Part shown: positions 46,806 to 64,000 of the stretch, one piece after another
Numbering within the stretch: position 1 is the stretch's first letter
Layout: every line of letters starts with the position of its first letter
NCBI GenBank assembly: GCA_030063045.1
Contig: JAQSEB010000117.1
Span: 186,001-250,000, forward strand
Reading direction: 5' to 3'
Source of the DNA: Pratylenchus scribneri
Lineage: Eukaryota; Nematoda; Chromadorea; Rhabditida; Pratylenchidae
DNA: 64,000 bases
Notes under the pieces: generated by a model
Seen by the model: the letters and a program-made list of their open reading frames with translations, nothing else
The model's database searches: none
Told to the model about the DNA's origin: nothing
Position numbers and translations under genes: made by a program

Positions 46806-49800
46806 TCAAGTTTGATGTTTTGGTTTACTTCGTCTTTTCTTCTCCAATTTCTTGTACCATAAATTTCGGGGTCTGTCTTCTCTGGATTTGCCACCAAAAT
46901 TGACCACTTTTTCATCGCCGTTTCCTCCCTCTTCAAAAAATTCAGCTGCTCTTCCTGTCTTCTTCCATTGTTTTCCTCCTTTTTTGCCTTCTTCCTTTCC
47001 CTTTTTGCCTCCTCTTTTGCCTCTGGGCCTTTTTCCTCCAAACTTCTTAATCAACTCCTTCGATGCCTTTTTCTTCTCAATTTGAATTTGCTCATCCAAA
47101 TCCGAACCAATACTGCCCAATTCGCCTTCTTCATCCGTGGTACTCAACTTAAATTTGGAATTTAATTTAATTATTTATTTTATTTTAATTAAAAAATTAA
47201 TTAATAATTTTTGCTCCAATTTTTACCTGAAATTCAAAATCGGTGACCACACTTGACTCGCCATCATCATCATCATTATAATCAGTGGGTTTTTCTTCAA
47301 TTCCTCCTTCCTCTTTCATTTTTTCCTCTTCTCCATTATCAATTTTTCTTCTTTTAGCCAAAATTGATTGTAAAATTGCCTTTTCACCAGTCCAATCCTT
47401 CCCTTCCTCCTCGTCATCAATTTCCTCTTTCATATCCAATTCCATTTCATTTGGATCGCCTCCAAATTCTGAATCCGTCAATTCCGCCTTTTCATCTTCT
47501 TCCACCAAATTGATTGGTCTCTGAAATCGTGAAAAATTAATACTAAATTTAATTTGACCACTCATTCACCTCATCATCCGTGGTCATTGTAATTTCCTCC
47601 GTTGTTGGCACTTCTTCTCCATTTGTCTTTGTTTTCGTTGATTCTCGTTGTTCGCATCCCGGTGGAAGTACAAAATGTGGAATATTCCCTCTTTGATAGT
47701 CGTTGAGGATTTGTCGGGCCACCATGTTCAGGTCAGGCTCCCCACCCTTCAGTAAACGACCAGATGCCAGTGCAATCTTCAAAAAATTTGAATAAAATTA
47801 ATTTCAATTTATCGACTCACTTTGCTCATGAAATCTTCGGCGTTTGTCCAAAATTTCTCGTCAGAATTCGTTGTTTCTTTAGTTGGCACAAAATTGAAAT
47901 GACGCATCAAATGTTCGGGTCTACATCGGTCCAAAACCGCTTGAATATGATTCTCTGGATCGGGCACGTTTTCGACACGAACCTAATTAAAATTGGTCAT
48001 TTTCATTTATTTTTAAATCACGAAAATTATAATAACTGAATGAGAGAAATACAAGAAAAAATCAAAATTTACCAATCAGAATTTACAATTCAAGGTCTAA
48101 AAAAGGCCTCCAATCCAAAAGCATTGAATTTAATGTTTTTAAGTAATGTAGAATTAGCTCAACTAAATATAAAAAATAGTACTGAAAATAAAATTCTAAG
48201 GTCTAAAAAATGGGCCTCCAGAATCATTGGTCAGAGTCAGCGTATCGATCGGTATTCCGATTCCAATTGCTTTTTTGGTTAACCGAATTTTGGTTTTTAG
48301 CGATGCAGAATTAGCTCTACAATGTATTAAAAAAAGTATGATGTAATGTATAATTATTGTATAAAAAATTGGCCTCCAGAAGCATTGAATTTTAGGATTT
48401 TTTAGCGATGCAGAATTATCTCAACAATAAACCTTTACAAAAGCATCCCATCGTTACAAAACTGCCTTAGAGAAGCATTGAATTTTTAGGATTTTTTAGC
48501 AATGCAGAATAACTAAACAATACACCTTTACAAAAGCATCCCCTCGTTACAAAACTGCCTTACAGAAGCATTGAATTTTTTGGATTTTTTAGCGATGCAG
48601 AATTAGCTCTACAGAAATCAAAGACTAACCTAGAAAAAATGGACCTCCAAAAGCATTTTCAGGTACCTGAATTTTAGGGTTTTTTTAGCAATGCAGAATT
48701 AGCTCTACAGAAATCAAAGACTAACCTAGAAAAAATGGACCTCCAAAAGCATTTTCAGGTACCTGAATTTTAGGGTTTTTTTTAGCAATGCAGAATTAGC
48801 TCTACGGGAATCAAAGACTAATGTGTAAAAATGGACCTCCAGAAGCATTTGTCAGAGTCAGCATTTCCGCTAAAATATAAAAAGTAGCTCTGCAGAAGTA
48901 TTCGAATTTTAGGGTTTTTAGCGATGCAGAATTAGCTCAACAATACTCCTTTACAACAGCATCCCCTCGGGAAAAAACTCCCTTGCAGAAGCATTGAATT
49001 TTAAGATTTTTTAGCGATGCAGAATTAGCTCAACAATGTATTAAAAAAAGTATGATGTAATGTATAATTAATGTATAAAAAATGGGCTTCCAGAAGAATT
49101 GAATTTTAGTGTTTTTTTAGCGATGCAGAATTAGCTCTACAGGAATCAAAGACTAATGTGTAAAAATGGGCCTCCAAAAGCATTTGTCAGAGTCAGCATT
49201 TCCGCTAAAATATAAAAAGTAGCTCTGCAGAAGTATTCGAATTTTAGGGTTTTTAGCGATGCAGAATTAGCTCAACAATACTCCTTTACAACAGCATCCC
49301 CTCGGGAAAAAACTCCCTTGCAGAAGCATTGAATTTTAAGATTTTTTAGCGATGCAGAATTAGCTCAACAATGTATTAAAAAAAGTATGATGTAATGTAT
49401 AATTAATGTATAAAAAATGGGCTTCCAGAAGAATTGAATTTTAGTGTTTTTTTAGCGATGCAGAATTAGCTCTACAGGAATCAAAGACTAATGTGTAAAA
49501 ATGGGCCTCCAAAAGCATTTGTCAGAGTCAGCATTTCCGCTAAAATATAAAAAGTAGCTCTGCAGAAGTATTCGAATTTTAGGGTTTTTAGCAATGCAGA
49601 ATTATCTCAACAAGGTATAAAAATAGTCAAGGAAATCAAATTCTAAGGTCTAAAAAATGGGCCTGCGGAAGCATTGAATTTTAGGGGTTTTACGATGCAG
49701 AATTAGCTCAATAATCTATAAAATCAGAAATTACAATTACAAATCAGAATTTTACTATTACAAATCAGAATTACAATTACAATCGCAAATCAGAATTACA

Positions 49801-52743
49801 ATTACAATCGCAAATCAGAATTACAATTACAATCGCAAATCAGAATTACAATTACAATCGCAAATCAGAATTACAATTACAATCGCAAATCAGAATTACA
49901 ATTACAATCGCAAATCAGAATTACAATTACAATCGCAAATCAGAATTTACAATTACAATCGCAAATCAGAATTACAATTACAATCGCAAATCAGAATTAC
50001 AATTACAATCGCAAATCAGAATTACAATTACAATCGCAAATCAGAATTACAATTACAATCGCAAATCAGAATTTACAATTACAATCGCAAATCAGAATTA
50101 CAATTATAATCGCAAATCAGAATTACAATTACAATCGCAAATCAGAATTACAATTACAATCGCAAATCAGAATTACAATTACAATCGCAAATCAGAATTA
50201 CAATTACAATCGCAAATCAGAATTACAATTACAATCGCAAATCAGAATTACAATTACAATCGCAAATCAGAATTACAATTACAATCGCAAATCAGAATTA
50301 CAATTACAATCGCAAATCAGAATTACAATTACAATCGCAAATCAGAATTACAATTACAATCGCAAATCAGAATTACAATTACAATCGCAAATCAGAATTA
50401 CAATTACAATCGCAAATCAGAATTACAATTACAATCGCAAATCAGAATTACAATTACAATCGCAAATCAGAATTACAATTACAATCGCAAATCAGAATTT
50501 ACAATTACAATCGCAAATCAGAATTACAATTACAATCGCAAATCAGAATTACAATTACAATCGCAAATCAGAATTTACAATTACAATCGCAAATCAGAAT
50601 TACAATTATAATCGCAAATCAGAATTACAATTACAATCGCAAATCAGAATTTACAATTATAAAACAAAATAATTATTCTGGAAATTTTAATTAAACTCTT
50701 TCCGAAAAATCTCTTAAAAACATTTAAAATGGTTATGAAAAATGCAAAATACTTTGATATATTCATATTTATTTCAAAATTCAAATAGATAACTGACCAC
50801 TCCTTTCAGCACTAAATCCGTTTCCGTGTCACCATGCGGTGGGTAAACAACGCCGGGGCAATCAATCAGGTAGAGTCCCTTCATCAATGTCACATATTGC
50901 CAAACTTTGGTCTCCCCTGCCAAAGGCGCCGCTTTGCACACTTTTTTACTGCGCAAAGTGTTCACCACCGAAGATTTGCCCACATTTGGGTAACCGATGA
51001 GTCCAATGCTGATTTGTTGTCGATCCTTTCGGTGAAGTTTGTAGAATTGTCTAAAAAATTGATGAATTATTATTCTAATTTTAATAATATTTAATTAATA
51101 AATAATTAAAGAAAATAGGGTCGACGGTTCGTTCGAAAGTGAAAATGTTAATTTTTGGTTGAATTTTTTGTTAAAGAATATTCGAAAAATTTGATTAAAA
51201 TAATAATTTTAATTTCTTCTCATAAAACAGAATAAATAATTTACCTCAACAAATTGATTAGTGAGCCCTTGCCAAAACTATGCTGTATGCTGGCATGGAA
51301 TGCAATTGTTGGCATTTCTTTTGACAGAATTTGCATCCATTTTTTCTAAAAAATAATTCATTAAAAAATGTTTGAATTAATTGGACACCAACCGTAACCC
51401 AATTTGGCACCAAATCCACTTTGTTCAGCACCAAAATCAAATGTTTGTGTGGTTTTTCTTTTCGTAGAAATTGTTCCACTTGGCGGCAACGAGTGCCCTG
51501 TGGGTCACGTGCGTCAAGCACCTCCAAAATTACATCCGATGAGTCGATGACCTTTAAATTATTTTTTTATTAAGGTTTAGGTTAATAATCAATTTTAAAT
51601 TTTCCCATTTTATACATATTTGTTTAAAAACCTTGTAAAGTTCACTCCAAACGCGGGCACTTTGGCCGGCACGGAACAATGGAGTTGGATTTTCGGCCCT
51701 TTCCTCCGCCGCCCGTTCCTGATTGGCAAGCAAAGAACGGTCATTGGCCTCAACATATTCGCCACTTTTTTGTTCCGCTTCAGCCAGCAATTCCTTTAAT
51801 GGATTAATAATAAATTTAATTAATATTTAAAAAAATATACTCCAAGGTCATTGGCCTTCAGATTTGCTCGTTTCCTTTGTGCTCTCTTCCCAAATGTATG
51901 CTCAAAACTTTCTGTGTCCAAAATATGCACTCTTTGTTGCTAAATTGGAATAAAATTAAAAATTTGAATTCCTTTTTTTTTACCTTGGCTTTTTCCTGCA
52001 ACAGCGAAATTGGTGCCCGTGTTTGGCGCATCACCACTTGGAATGGGTCATGCAAAACTTTGCCCATTTCCTCTTGGAAACGTTGCAATTGTTCTTGACC
52101 AACCACTCGGGTATTACCTTAAAAAAATAATTTATTAATTTATTTTTAATTAAATTTTAATAAAAATATTTTCAAAAAACTGACCAAAAATAATAATTAA
52201 TATTGTTTATAATGTTAATTTTTTTAATGAATTAAATTTTCAAAATTACTGACCAAACCACTTTCGATGAGGCTCAACCCTGGCCACTGTGCCCGATTGC
52301 AATGTTCCTTGAAATGGTGCCGACTTGATGATTTTGCCTTTTGAATCTCTTAAAAAAATTAATTTTATGAATGTTCAGTGAAAATGGAACGAACCTGACT
52401 GGTTTGAAATTTTTGTACATTCGAAGGCGATTTATTGTCGATTTTGTACGCAATGTTGATGGTCCACTGCCACCACCGCCAGTCTTTCCGTCAATTTTGC
52501 GTTCTAAATGATGGATAAAATTAATTTTAGAAATATTTAATTTTTTTTAAAATTTTTTATTAAAATTGATTTTTTTGACAGTAATTTAATCAATCTTAAT
52601 AATTATTTTTCAAAAATTAAACCTGGATTTAAGCTGTGATTTGAACGTTTCTTCTTCCCTTTTTCTGCTCCACGAATATTCCCGCCAGGCTTCCTCTTGA
52701 ATTTTGCGTTTCGATCGCCGCCATTCTTTTTTGTCTTTGACAT
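46806..52743 (-). CDS. ngp-1: Nucleolar GTP-binding protein 2 (GNL2/NGP-1), 13 exons
   Basis: A circularly permuted GTPase for 60S ribosome assembly and export in the nucleolus. Exons: 52743-52623, 52503-52395, 52348-52254, 52117-51984, 51939-51841, 51793-51632, 51551-51393, 51345-51245, 51050-50798, 47982-47821, 47776-47570, 47520-47227 and 47147-46806. The basic N-terminal NGP1 domain includes the start [20 protein letters not shown] and a [14 protein letters not shown] segment. The permuted G motifs follow in family order: [19 protein letters not shown] (G4), [12 protein letters not shown] (G1) and [10 protein letters not shown] (G3). The [15 protein letters not shown] region follows, then an acidic and a Lys-rich tail. 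All GTP-binding motifs are intact. A 2.8-kb intron (50797-47983) carries two satellite arrays. The start lies 203 bases after the VPS11 stop on the same strand. Confidence 0.97.
48050..49720 (-). repeat. Dispersed satellite family, including a 335-bp tandem unit, in a GNL2 intron
   Basis: Many copies of tttttagcgatgcagaatta-agctc words separated by gggcctccagaagcattgaa-like blocks. Two units near 48580-48800 match the 96-bp satellite of 5.9 kb in reverse orientation. gtcagagtcagcatttccgc starts at 48851, 49186 and 49521, so a 335-base higher-order unit is tandemly repeated at least twice. Confidence 0.9.
49730..50662 (+). repeat. 25-bp minisatellite, array 3 (about 37 copies)
   Basis: Regular aaatcagaattacaattaca-based unit of 25 bases in the same GNL2 intron, directly next to the other satellite family. 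Occasional one-base insertions (gaatttacaatt) and T variants recur at intervals, again indicating block duplication. Confidence 0.97.
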
Positions 52744-52945
52744 TTTTTAATGTCCAGTAATTGACTAAAATATTTAAATCATAAAAAGTTATTAATGAAC
52801 GAAAAAAGATAATAAAATGATTTTAAAACAATGAAAAATGCAGAAAATTATAGAAAATTGGCAATATTTTTATTGTAAATAAAAAAAAATATAAATTATT
52901 ATCACAAAAATATGTCTTCATTTCATTATTATTAAATTATCCATT

Positions 52946-55900
52946 CTAATCCTCATCATCAAAAGGGTTTGTGGATGCGGTGGTCTTTGTTGGGGTAGCA
53001 TTGGATTTTTCTTCGGAAATTGACAATGAATTGAATGTACCGCTGGCAATGTATTCCGAAATCAGGGACATCACATCCGTTGAATTGGCCAACTTAAATG
53101 AAAATAATTTTATGGTTTATGTAAACATTTTTGTATTCAAAATAAAAATTTTTGGATAAAAATAAAGTCAATTATTAATTTATGGAATTAAGTTATTCCA
53201 TCACTTCACTAATAATGCCCAATTTATGTCATTTAAAAATAAAATAAAACCTCATTCTGGAATTGTTGATAATTCAGTTGATTTGATTGTTGCCTTATTC
53301 CCCGCCGTTCTTCATTCCCAGATTGTTCCTGCAGTTTTTTACGGTCAGCAACCAAGCAGACTGGACATTGATCCGGTGAATTTCCGCTGAACGATTCAAA
53401 GCAATTTGCGTGATATGAATGACGACAAAGGAAGTGGACGGCCGGCACATGCAATGGATTATTACAGGCCGCACATTTTGACACTTGGAATACTTGGACA
53501 CTAAACAAAATAACATAATTCAATACTATTTATTAAATAAACTTGTTCTCCAAATCCTCAATTTCGGCATTCATTTCCTCCAATCGTTTCTCTTGTTCGG
53601 CCAATTTCCCTTCATTTGTTTTGATCGCCTCATTCTGCCGTTCCAACCACCCGGAAATGTATTCACGAATGTCGCCAACTTGAATTGATTCATTGCGCGA
53701 GAGTAATTCGAGCACAACCAGCGGATGCAATAAATCCGATTGGGAAACACTGAAAATATAATTCATGTTTAATTTAAATAAAATTGGTCATTTAAAAAGA
53801 GAAATTATTATTTGAGTCTCTAAATTTACTAGAAAAAATCCTAATTAAATGGAATAATTTATTTGTCACAACAAATGAATATTTTACCGTTTCAAAAGTT
53901 CCAGCAAATCCTCCTTTTTGGTTTCACTTTTTCGTGCCGACGCATATCCAATCAAATCGATCCAAACATCGCGCAAAACTTGTTCACCGCACAAATCGAT
54001 CGCTTCAATCACATTGCCCTCTCTCAGTAAATAACGAAGAAGTTCTTCTTTCCTTTAAAAAAGCAATTAATAATAAAATATTTTCAAAAATAATTAACCT
54101 ATTTTGACTGCGCAAAATGTGCACAGCCAATGGAAGGCATTTGTATTGATTTTCGAGCAAAAGGGCATATTCAAAATTGTCTGGACCAACCAATTGGAGA
54201 ATTCCTTCCATTTGTTCTTTGTTCATTTTCTAAATTAAATTATTTTCATTTAATCAAAAATAATTCAAAACCTCATCGCCGCAATTTTGCATCCGTCGTT
54301 TCAATCTTTGTTCCAACAGCACATTTCGCAATTGTGGATCCTGCAATTCACCGGCCATACTCAATTCATTGAATAATTCTTCCATTCTTTTTGGATGACT
54401 TGTCAACATTTTGACCAGCTGCTTCATATTTGCTTCTAAAAATTAACATTTTGGATGGAATTATTAATTAATTATGAGAATTTTTGAGTCATTTCTATAA
54501 AAAAATTAATTTATAATTTAATATTCCACATTAATTCCCAATAAATTCCACTTACCTTTTGACTTGACCACTTTTCGAATAACCGCCAATGTTTCCTGTT
54601 CCATATTTTCCAGCAAAATTGGCCCATATAATTCAAGAAAATTGCATGCATTTGTGGGTGGCAATTTCTCAATAAAATTCAATGCATTTTGCCATTCCTT
54701 TGTGTCCTGGCAAAGAATGTCCAGGAAAATGTCCGGTTTTCCACATTTCAATGCCAATTTAGCCGCCACTCGATAAAGTTGAGCTGAGCGTAAAAGCTGG
54801 CAAAAAAAATTATTTAAATTTAATAAAATTAATTTTTATTTTTACTTTGATTGCCGCATCCGAATCGAATCCTGGTTGGGTCAAATGCTTTTCACCTCGT
54901 TCAATAAATTCATTCAGCTTTTGGACGGCATTCAATTTGACATAGGCACTCAAAAGCAGTGTGGAATGCTGGCCAATGGCCAAACCCTTTTGATGGATCA
55001 TTTCCAGGTAAAAACAAAGTTGCGGTATCCGGGGTCCATCCAAAAACTTTTTGATGATATTCGACGGTTCCACGTGGCCAATTGTCTCAACGAATTGTTT
55101 TATTGCATTGTCAAAATCGCCTTTCTTGTATAAATGGTCGCCGTATTTCATGTAAATTCCAATGCATTCGGCGGAATGTTGGGTGGCGCCATCAACAGCA
55201 GCCGAAATTGAAATTGGTGTTGGCGAACGGCGATTTCGTCGAACAATGCTGAAAAATTTATTTAAAAATATTTTGAATTTTTTTTAAATTATTTAAGTAA
55301 AATTTAATTTCAAACCTAATTGCCAAATCGAATAATTCCTTTGCCATTAATATGTCCAATTTGGCTGGTAAACTCTCCTCCACCAATTTGTTCATCACTC
55401 CATCCGCATTCAGCAAATAAATATCCTCATTCAATTGGAATAAATGGCACGGGGATGGCATTGAGCAGAAGAAGGCAATATAGCGTTGTTCAATGTCATA
55501 AATGGTCAATGTGTTCAATTTGGAATTTTGAGTGCTGGTTGACCTGAAAATGATGAGATTAATTGGGTTTTAGAGTATTTAATATTTACTGGATTGGAGC
55601 ATCCTGTTCAGTGAGCAATGCCAAAAGTCCATCCATTTCGATCAATTGGACTTTTTCGGCACCCCTGCCCAATGCATGGCACCGGCCATTTTCCCCGCCC
55701 ATTTCCAAACAATCCGCCAAATTGTAGAAGTAAATCATTTCGCGGCCGGCGACCACTAGTTGCTTTTGGAGTGGCGAAAAATACCAGCAATTTCGTTCAC
55801 AGCCTTTTGCATCGTGCAAAATCTAATAAATGATTCAATTGCATTTTTTAAATTGTTATTTACGGTTTGTTGTAAATTCCCATTTGAACCAAGAATGTAG

Positions 55901-56682
55901 GAATTCAGCGATTTATCCGCCACACAGGACACAATTGTCCGTTCGCCGATTGTCCCAATGGCAATGCCAACCAAATTTCCAGCCCCAAATGTGTTGGCAC
56001 CATCACGGAGTGCCCGGAATTTTGGTGTAGAACGTTCTTTTTGCAAATCACCAAATGCGTAGTAGAGTGCGGTGTTGGAGAGGCCTTAAAAATATTTGAT
56101 TAATGATGGTCAAAATTGCATTTTTCAGAACTTACCAACAACTAAGAAATTTAGGTCTTCACTGATTGCAATTGCTGTAACCTTTTCCACGTCCACTTTA
56201 CGGCCCAAATTGAGTTGGAATGATTGTTTGCATTTTGGGGCAACTGCTTCTTCCCATTGATTTAAATCCCAAATTTTCAACATTGGAACAGTTGGACTTG
56301 ATGGTGAATTTTTCGATGTTGATTCGGAAGAGAAACCGCCAGTAGTTTCCAATTCCGTGTCTCCTCCGATAGAGACTAGCAAATTTTGGGCAGACGCGAA
56401 GTGAATGAGTCGTTGTTTGAAAGCTTTGAAGAAGCGAATATTTAAACTTTGATCCATATGGAAAATAGCCCCTCGGGGTTCGCCAAAAAGAACAGTGCCA
56501 TTGCTGCATGGAACCCAGCAGAGAATATCAATGCCCTAAATTTTTAAATATATTCCAAAAACTAGATCTAATAATACCTGTAAAATTGTTGCCTTTTTTG
56601 TTGGATCTGCAGGATCCTGAACAGGTAATAGATTGAAGAAATTGAATGTCCGCCAACCAAGTTCGGCAAAGTTTTGTGTCAT
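52946..56682 (-). CDS. vps-11: VPS11, RING-containing core subunit of HOPS/CORVET, 13 exons
   Basis: Tethering-complex subunit for endosome and lysosome fusion. Exons: 56682-56578, 56535-56136, 56084-55864, 55822-55590, 55543-55316, 55248-54846, 54796-54556, 54435-54272, 54229-54099, 54052-53888, 53749-53543, 53500-53251 and 53092-52946, all in phase. An N-terminal beta-propeller (about residues 1-350) is followed by a clathrin-type alpha-solenoid (KYGDHLYKKGDFDNAIKQFV, then HVEPSNIIKKFLDG), a coiled coil, and a C-terminal RING-H2. The RING ligands appear in KCAACNNPLHVPAVHFLCRH, SYHANCFE and CPVCL, as in VPS11. Normal length, about 920 residues. It looks intact. LSm7 diverges from its 5' side and GNL2 follows closely at its 3' side. 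Confidence 0.96.
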
Positions 56683-57258
56683 TATTTTAATGAAGGAATA
56701 ATTGTTTAAATATTTCCTTAAATGTTGGTTTTATCATACAATAAACAATGGACCGACAGTTTTTTATTCTATGGCATGGATGGTCTATGGATAGATTCCT
56801 AGGTTGGTTGATGGGTTGGTAGTTTTTGCTCATAGTTTTTAGTTGATGTGAGTTTTTTACTCATATTGTTTTTTATCTGTTATTTTATGCTTAGAGAATG
56901 AAAATTTACTTAAAACTGGTTTAAGCGTATATGTCGAGCCTATGCTTGATTGAGTATGGAGTATGCTTAAAAGCTTGACTTGATCTTGTTTGATGATTAA
57001 TTGTTTGTATTGTGATGTCGATTCTCGATTGTCGAGTCTCGAATGTCGACCCAAAATCCCTACCCAATCATGCCAAAATCCCTGCATCCAAAATCACTAC
57101 GCTTGATGAGGGGGGGGGGGGGGGGGGGGAAATCGGCGGGAGACGAGACTTGGAATGAATTCGATTCATTTTTGCGAATTTCAATCTTTAAAAATTCTAA
57201 TAATTTATTTAGATAATTTCAAGATTTAATTGCCAATTTAATAAACAATTTTACAAAT
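56683..57258. promoter_or_regulatory. Bidirectional promoter region, VPS11 / LSm7
   Basis: 576 bases separate two divergent start codons, so both promoters must lie here. It contains a 20-base G run (57110-57129), palindromic gattgtcgag/tctcgaatgtcgac words at 57020-57048, and no other recognised motif. Confidence 0.55.
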
Positions 57259-57942
57259 ATGACAATCGACGATAGTAGTAAAAAGAAGAAGGAAAGCATT
57301 GTTGATCTCTCCCGATTCATCGATAAAATGGTTAGAGTTAAATTCCAAGGCGGCAGAGAAGGTTTAAATTTGCATAGATTTTATGTTAAACAATTTATTA
57401 TTTACAGCAGCTGGAACTCTTAAAGGCTATGACGCATTGCTAAATTTGGTGCTGGACAATGCCATCGAATTTTTGCGTGATCCGGAAGATCCGTTACGAA
57501 CTACGGAAGAAACGAGGAATTTGGGACTGATAGTGGCTCGTGGTAATTTTACTATTTTATAAAAATTCTGCATCTTTTGATACCAAACTTGATGGGAAAA
57601 AATGCCTAGATCAAAAAAGCCAAGTTTTTGAATGAAAAAGTCGAAATGTATTATATATTATATAAATGATTTCGACAAGATAAAATTAGGTACTTTTTAT
57701 ATATGAATCAAACTATTTGTCAAAATAATAGAAATTAATCACTCTGACCATGAAATAAAATAAATAATGAATAAAAATTATCCAATAATTGTAAATTATT
57801 TCTGGGATTAACAAAAATTAAATAAACTTCTAATATCTCAATCACATTTGCAGGCACTGCCATCACCGTCGTTGCCCCCAATGAGGGAATTGAACAAATT
57901 GCAAATCCATTTGTGGGTGCAGATGCAGAAGCCGAAGAGTAA
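57259..57942 (+). CDS. lsm-7: U6 snRNA-associated Sm-like protein LSm7
   Basis: A ring subunit of the LSm2-8 complex (nuclear, U6 3' end) and the LSm1-7 complex (cytoplasmic mRNA decay). Exons: 57259-57361, 57408-57542 and 57854-57942. It reads ESIVDLSRFIDKMVRVKFQG (Sm1 strands), TLKGYDALLNLVLDNAIEFL and NLGLIVARGTAITVVAP (Sm2), and ends NPFVGADAEAEE. Size (about 108 residues) and the G-R-E-A...G-T-L-K-G and L-N-L-V-L-D motifs are typical of LSm7. The second exon has a tandem acceptor (cagcag), so one Ala may be optional. Confidence 0.96.
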
Positions 57943-58900
57943 ATCAAAAGCGAAAATCATTTTTTGTTTATTTATTTACGATAAATACATCAAATCTACC
58001 AATTTGTTTTTATTATTATTTAACACTTTCGGGGCTTCTTCATTCGCGCCTAAACCCGAAGAACCAAATCGATGAATGGTCTTTTGCCCGATCCATATCC
58101 TCCTACCAATCTTCCATTCATCCTCCTCCTACTTTTGGTTGTTTATTTGGAGAAAAGCGAACGCATAATAAAGTCATCAACAGCCACCACCAAAACCGCA
58201 ATCTCCCAAACCGATTACCCCTCTTCTTCACCAACAATTCTTCCATTTTCTTCCCATATTTTCGCCTCAACTATTGACATCCTTGGATGACCTACTTTTT
58301 AGATGCCATTTGCCCATTCTTTCCACCAAAGAACAGCAGAAGGAATGATGATGCTGGGGGCAATATGGCCAGCCATTTTCCCCATTTTGTCGATTTCACA
58401 ATTTTATTATGGATCATTAATTCAATTTTATGCGCAAAAATAAAAACCTATGAAAGAGCAGTTACGCGCATAAAGGCCAAAACGCTCTTTTGAAAATCCA
58501 TCCATCTATTTCCGAAAATGCGAAAATAAAAATGGCAACTGGAATCAACATAATCAGATTAATTCCTGTCCAAAATTACATTCCCCCTCCAAATTTTCCA
58601 TTGACGTTGATTTTTGTCGGCAATAAATTCGGCTATGGAATTGTCCCATCCCCACCCATAATCCACTTCAAAATATGCTGCCCTATTTCATTTTCCAACC
58701 AAAATGGGGGTTTCCCTAAAATACCCAATCCCCAAATTTGGACATTTACCCCTACCCTGTTTTTTGTAAATTGTTTTTTGCAGAAACTACTAAAAAATCA
58801 ACATTTTCACCCAAGCCAAGGCCGGGCTCGTCATTTTACAAAACAAAGGTCCATTCATTTTCTTACAAAAATTTGATTTTTAAATTGGTTTAAAAAGGAA
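57943..58900. other. Intergenic between LSm7 and PMCA
   Basis: Pyrimidine-rich, AT-biased sequence with several short open frames but no conserved or spliced coding pattern. It probably holds the LSm7 3' end and the PMCA promoter or 5' leader. Confidence 0.4.

Positions 58901-64000
<5,100 letters not shown>

Noticed and set aside
42540..50662. Direct-repeat arrays that superficially resemble CRISPR
   Set aside because: No unique spacers, no cas genes, eukaryotic intron context and a uniform 25-base unit; these are minisatellites.
58072..58876. ORFs between LSm7 and PMCA as extra genes
   Set aside because: Low-complexity composition, no splice consist­ency and no similarity to any family I know.

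Overview
This is nuclear DNA from a nematode, probably a plant-parasitic tylenchid and possibly of the cyst-nematode type. The window is AT-rich. Its genes are densely intron-split, with many introns of 40-60 bases, and the encoded set is animal-like: a Trk-type receptor kinase, kynureninase, VPS11, GNL2, MED30, LSm7, PMCA and SLC10/SLC25 carriers. At least six introns use GC-AG splice sites. I recall an unusually high GC-AG frequency being reported for potato cyst nematodes, which is the main reason for the lineage guess. The species cannot be fixed from sequence alone. Layout, left end: the last exon of 3-hydroxyisobutyryl-CoA hydrolase (HIBCH, +); an unrecognised 4-exon gene (-); a membrane-anchored glycerophosphodiester phosphodiesterase (-); and a single-pass membrane protein (+). 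A repeat island follows at about 4.77-11.98 kb. It holds a fold-back transposon inserted in a relic copy of SLC10 sequence, a 96-bp satellite, two divergently transcribed paralogous coiled-coil microproteins and a textbook non-autonomous hAT element. Next come an SLC10 transporter (+) and a complete kynureninase (+). A 5-kb gene-poor stretch precedes a Trk-type receptor tyrosine kinase (+), then a reduced SART3-like splicing factor (+). Middle: a NYN/Regnase-type ribonuclease (+) and an SLC25 mitochondrial carrier (-) are physically interlocked, each carrying exons of the other inside one of its introns. MED30 (-) follows, then a secreted protein with four MAM-like modules (-), GNL2/NGP-1 (-) and VPS11 (-). 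VPS11 and GNL2 are only about 200 bases apart on the same strand and may form a trans-spliced operon. Right end: LSm7 (+), divergent from VPS11, and most of a plasma-membrane Ca2+ ATPase (PMCA, +) that runs off the window. Repeats are a major theme. One 25-bp minisatellite occupies introns of three different genes (MED30, the MAM-like gene and GNL2), in both orientations. A second satellite family is scattered at 5.9, 11, 15 and 48-49.7 kb. A non-autonomous repeat of about 300 bp sits in four introns of + strand genes, always in the sense orientation. No bacterial operon, CRISPR array or viral gene was seen. The most unusual features are the interlocked gene pair, the GC-AG intron density, the oriented intronic repeats and the coiled-coil pair.
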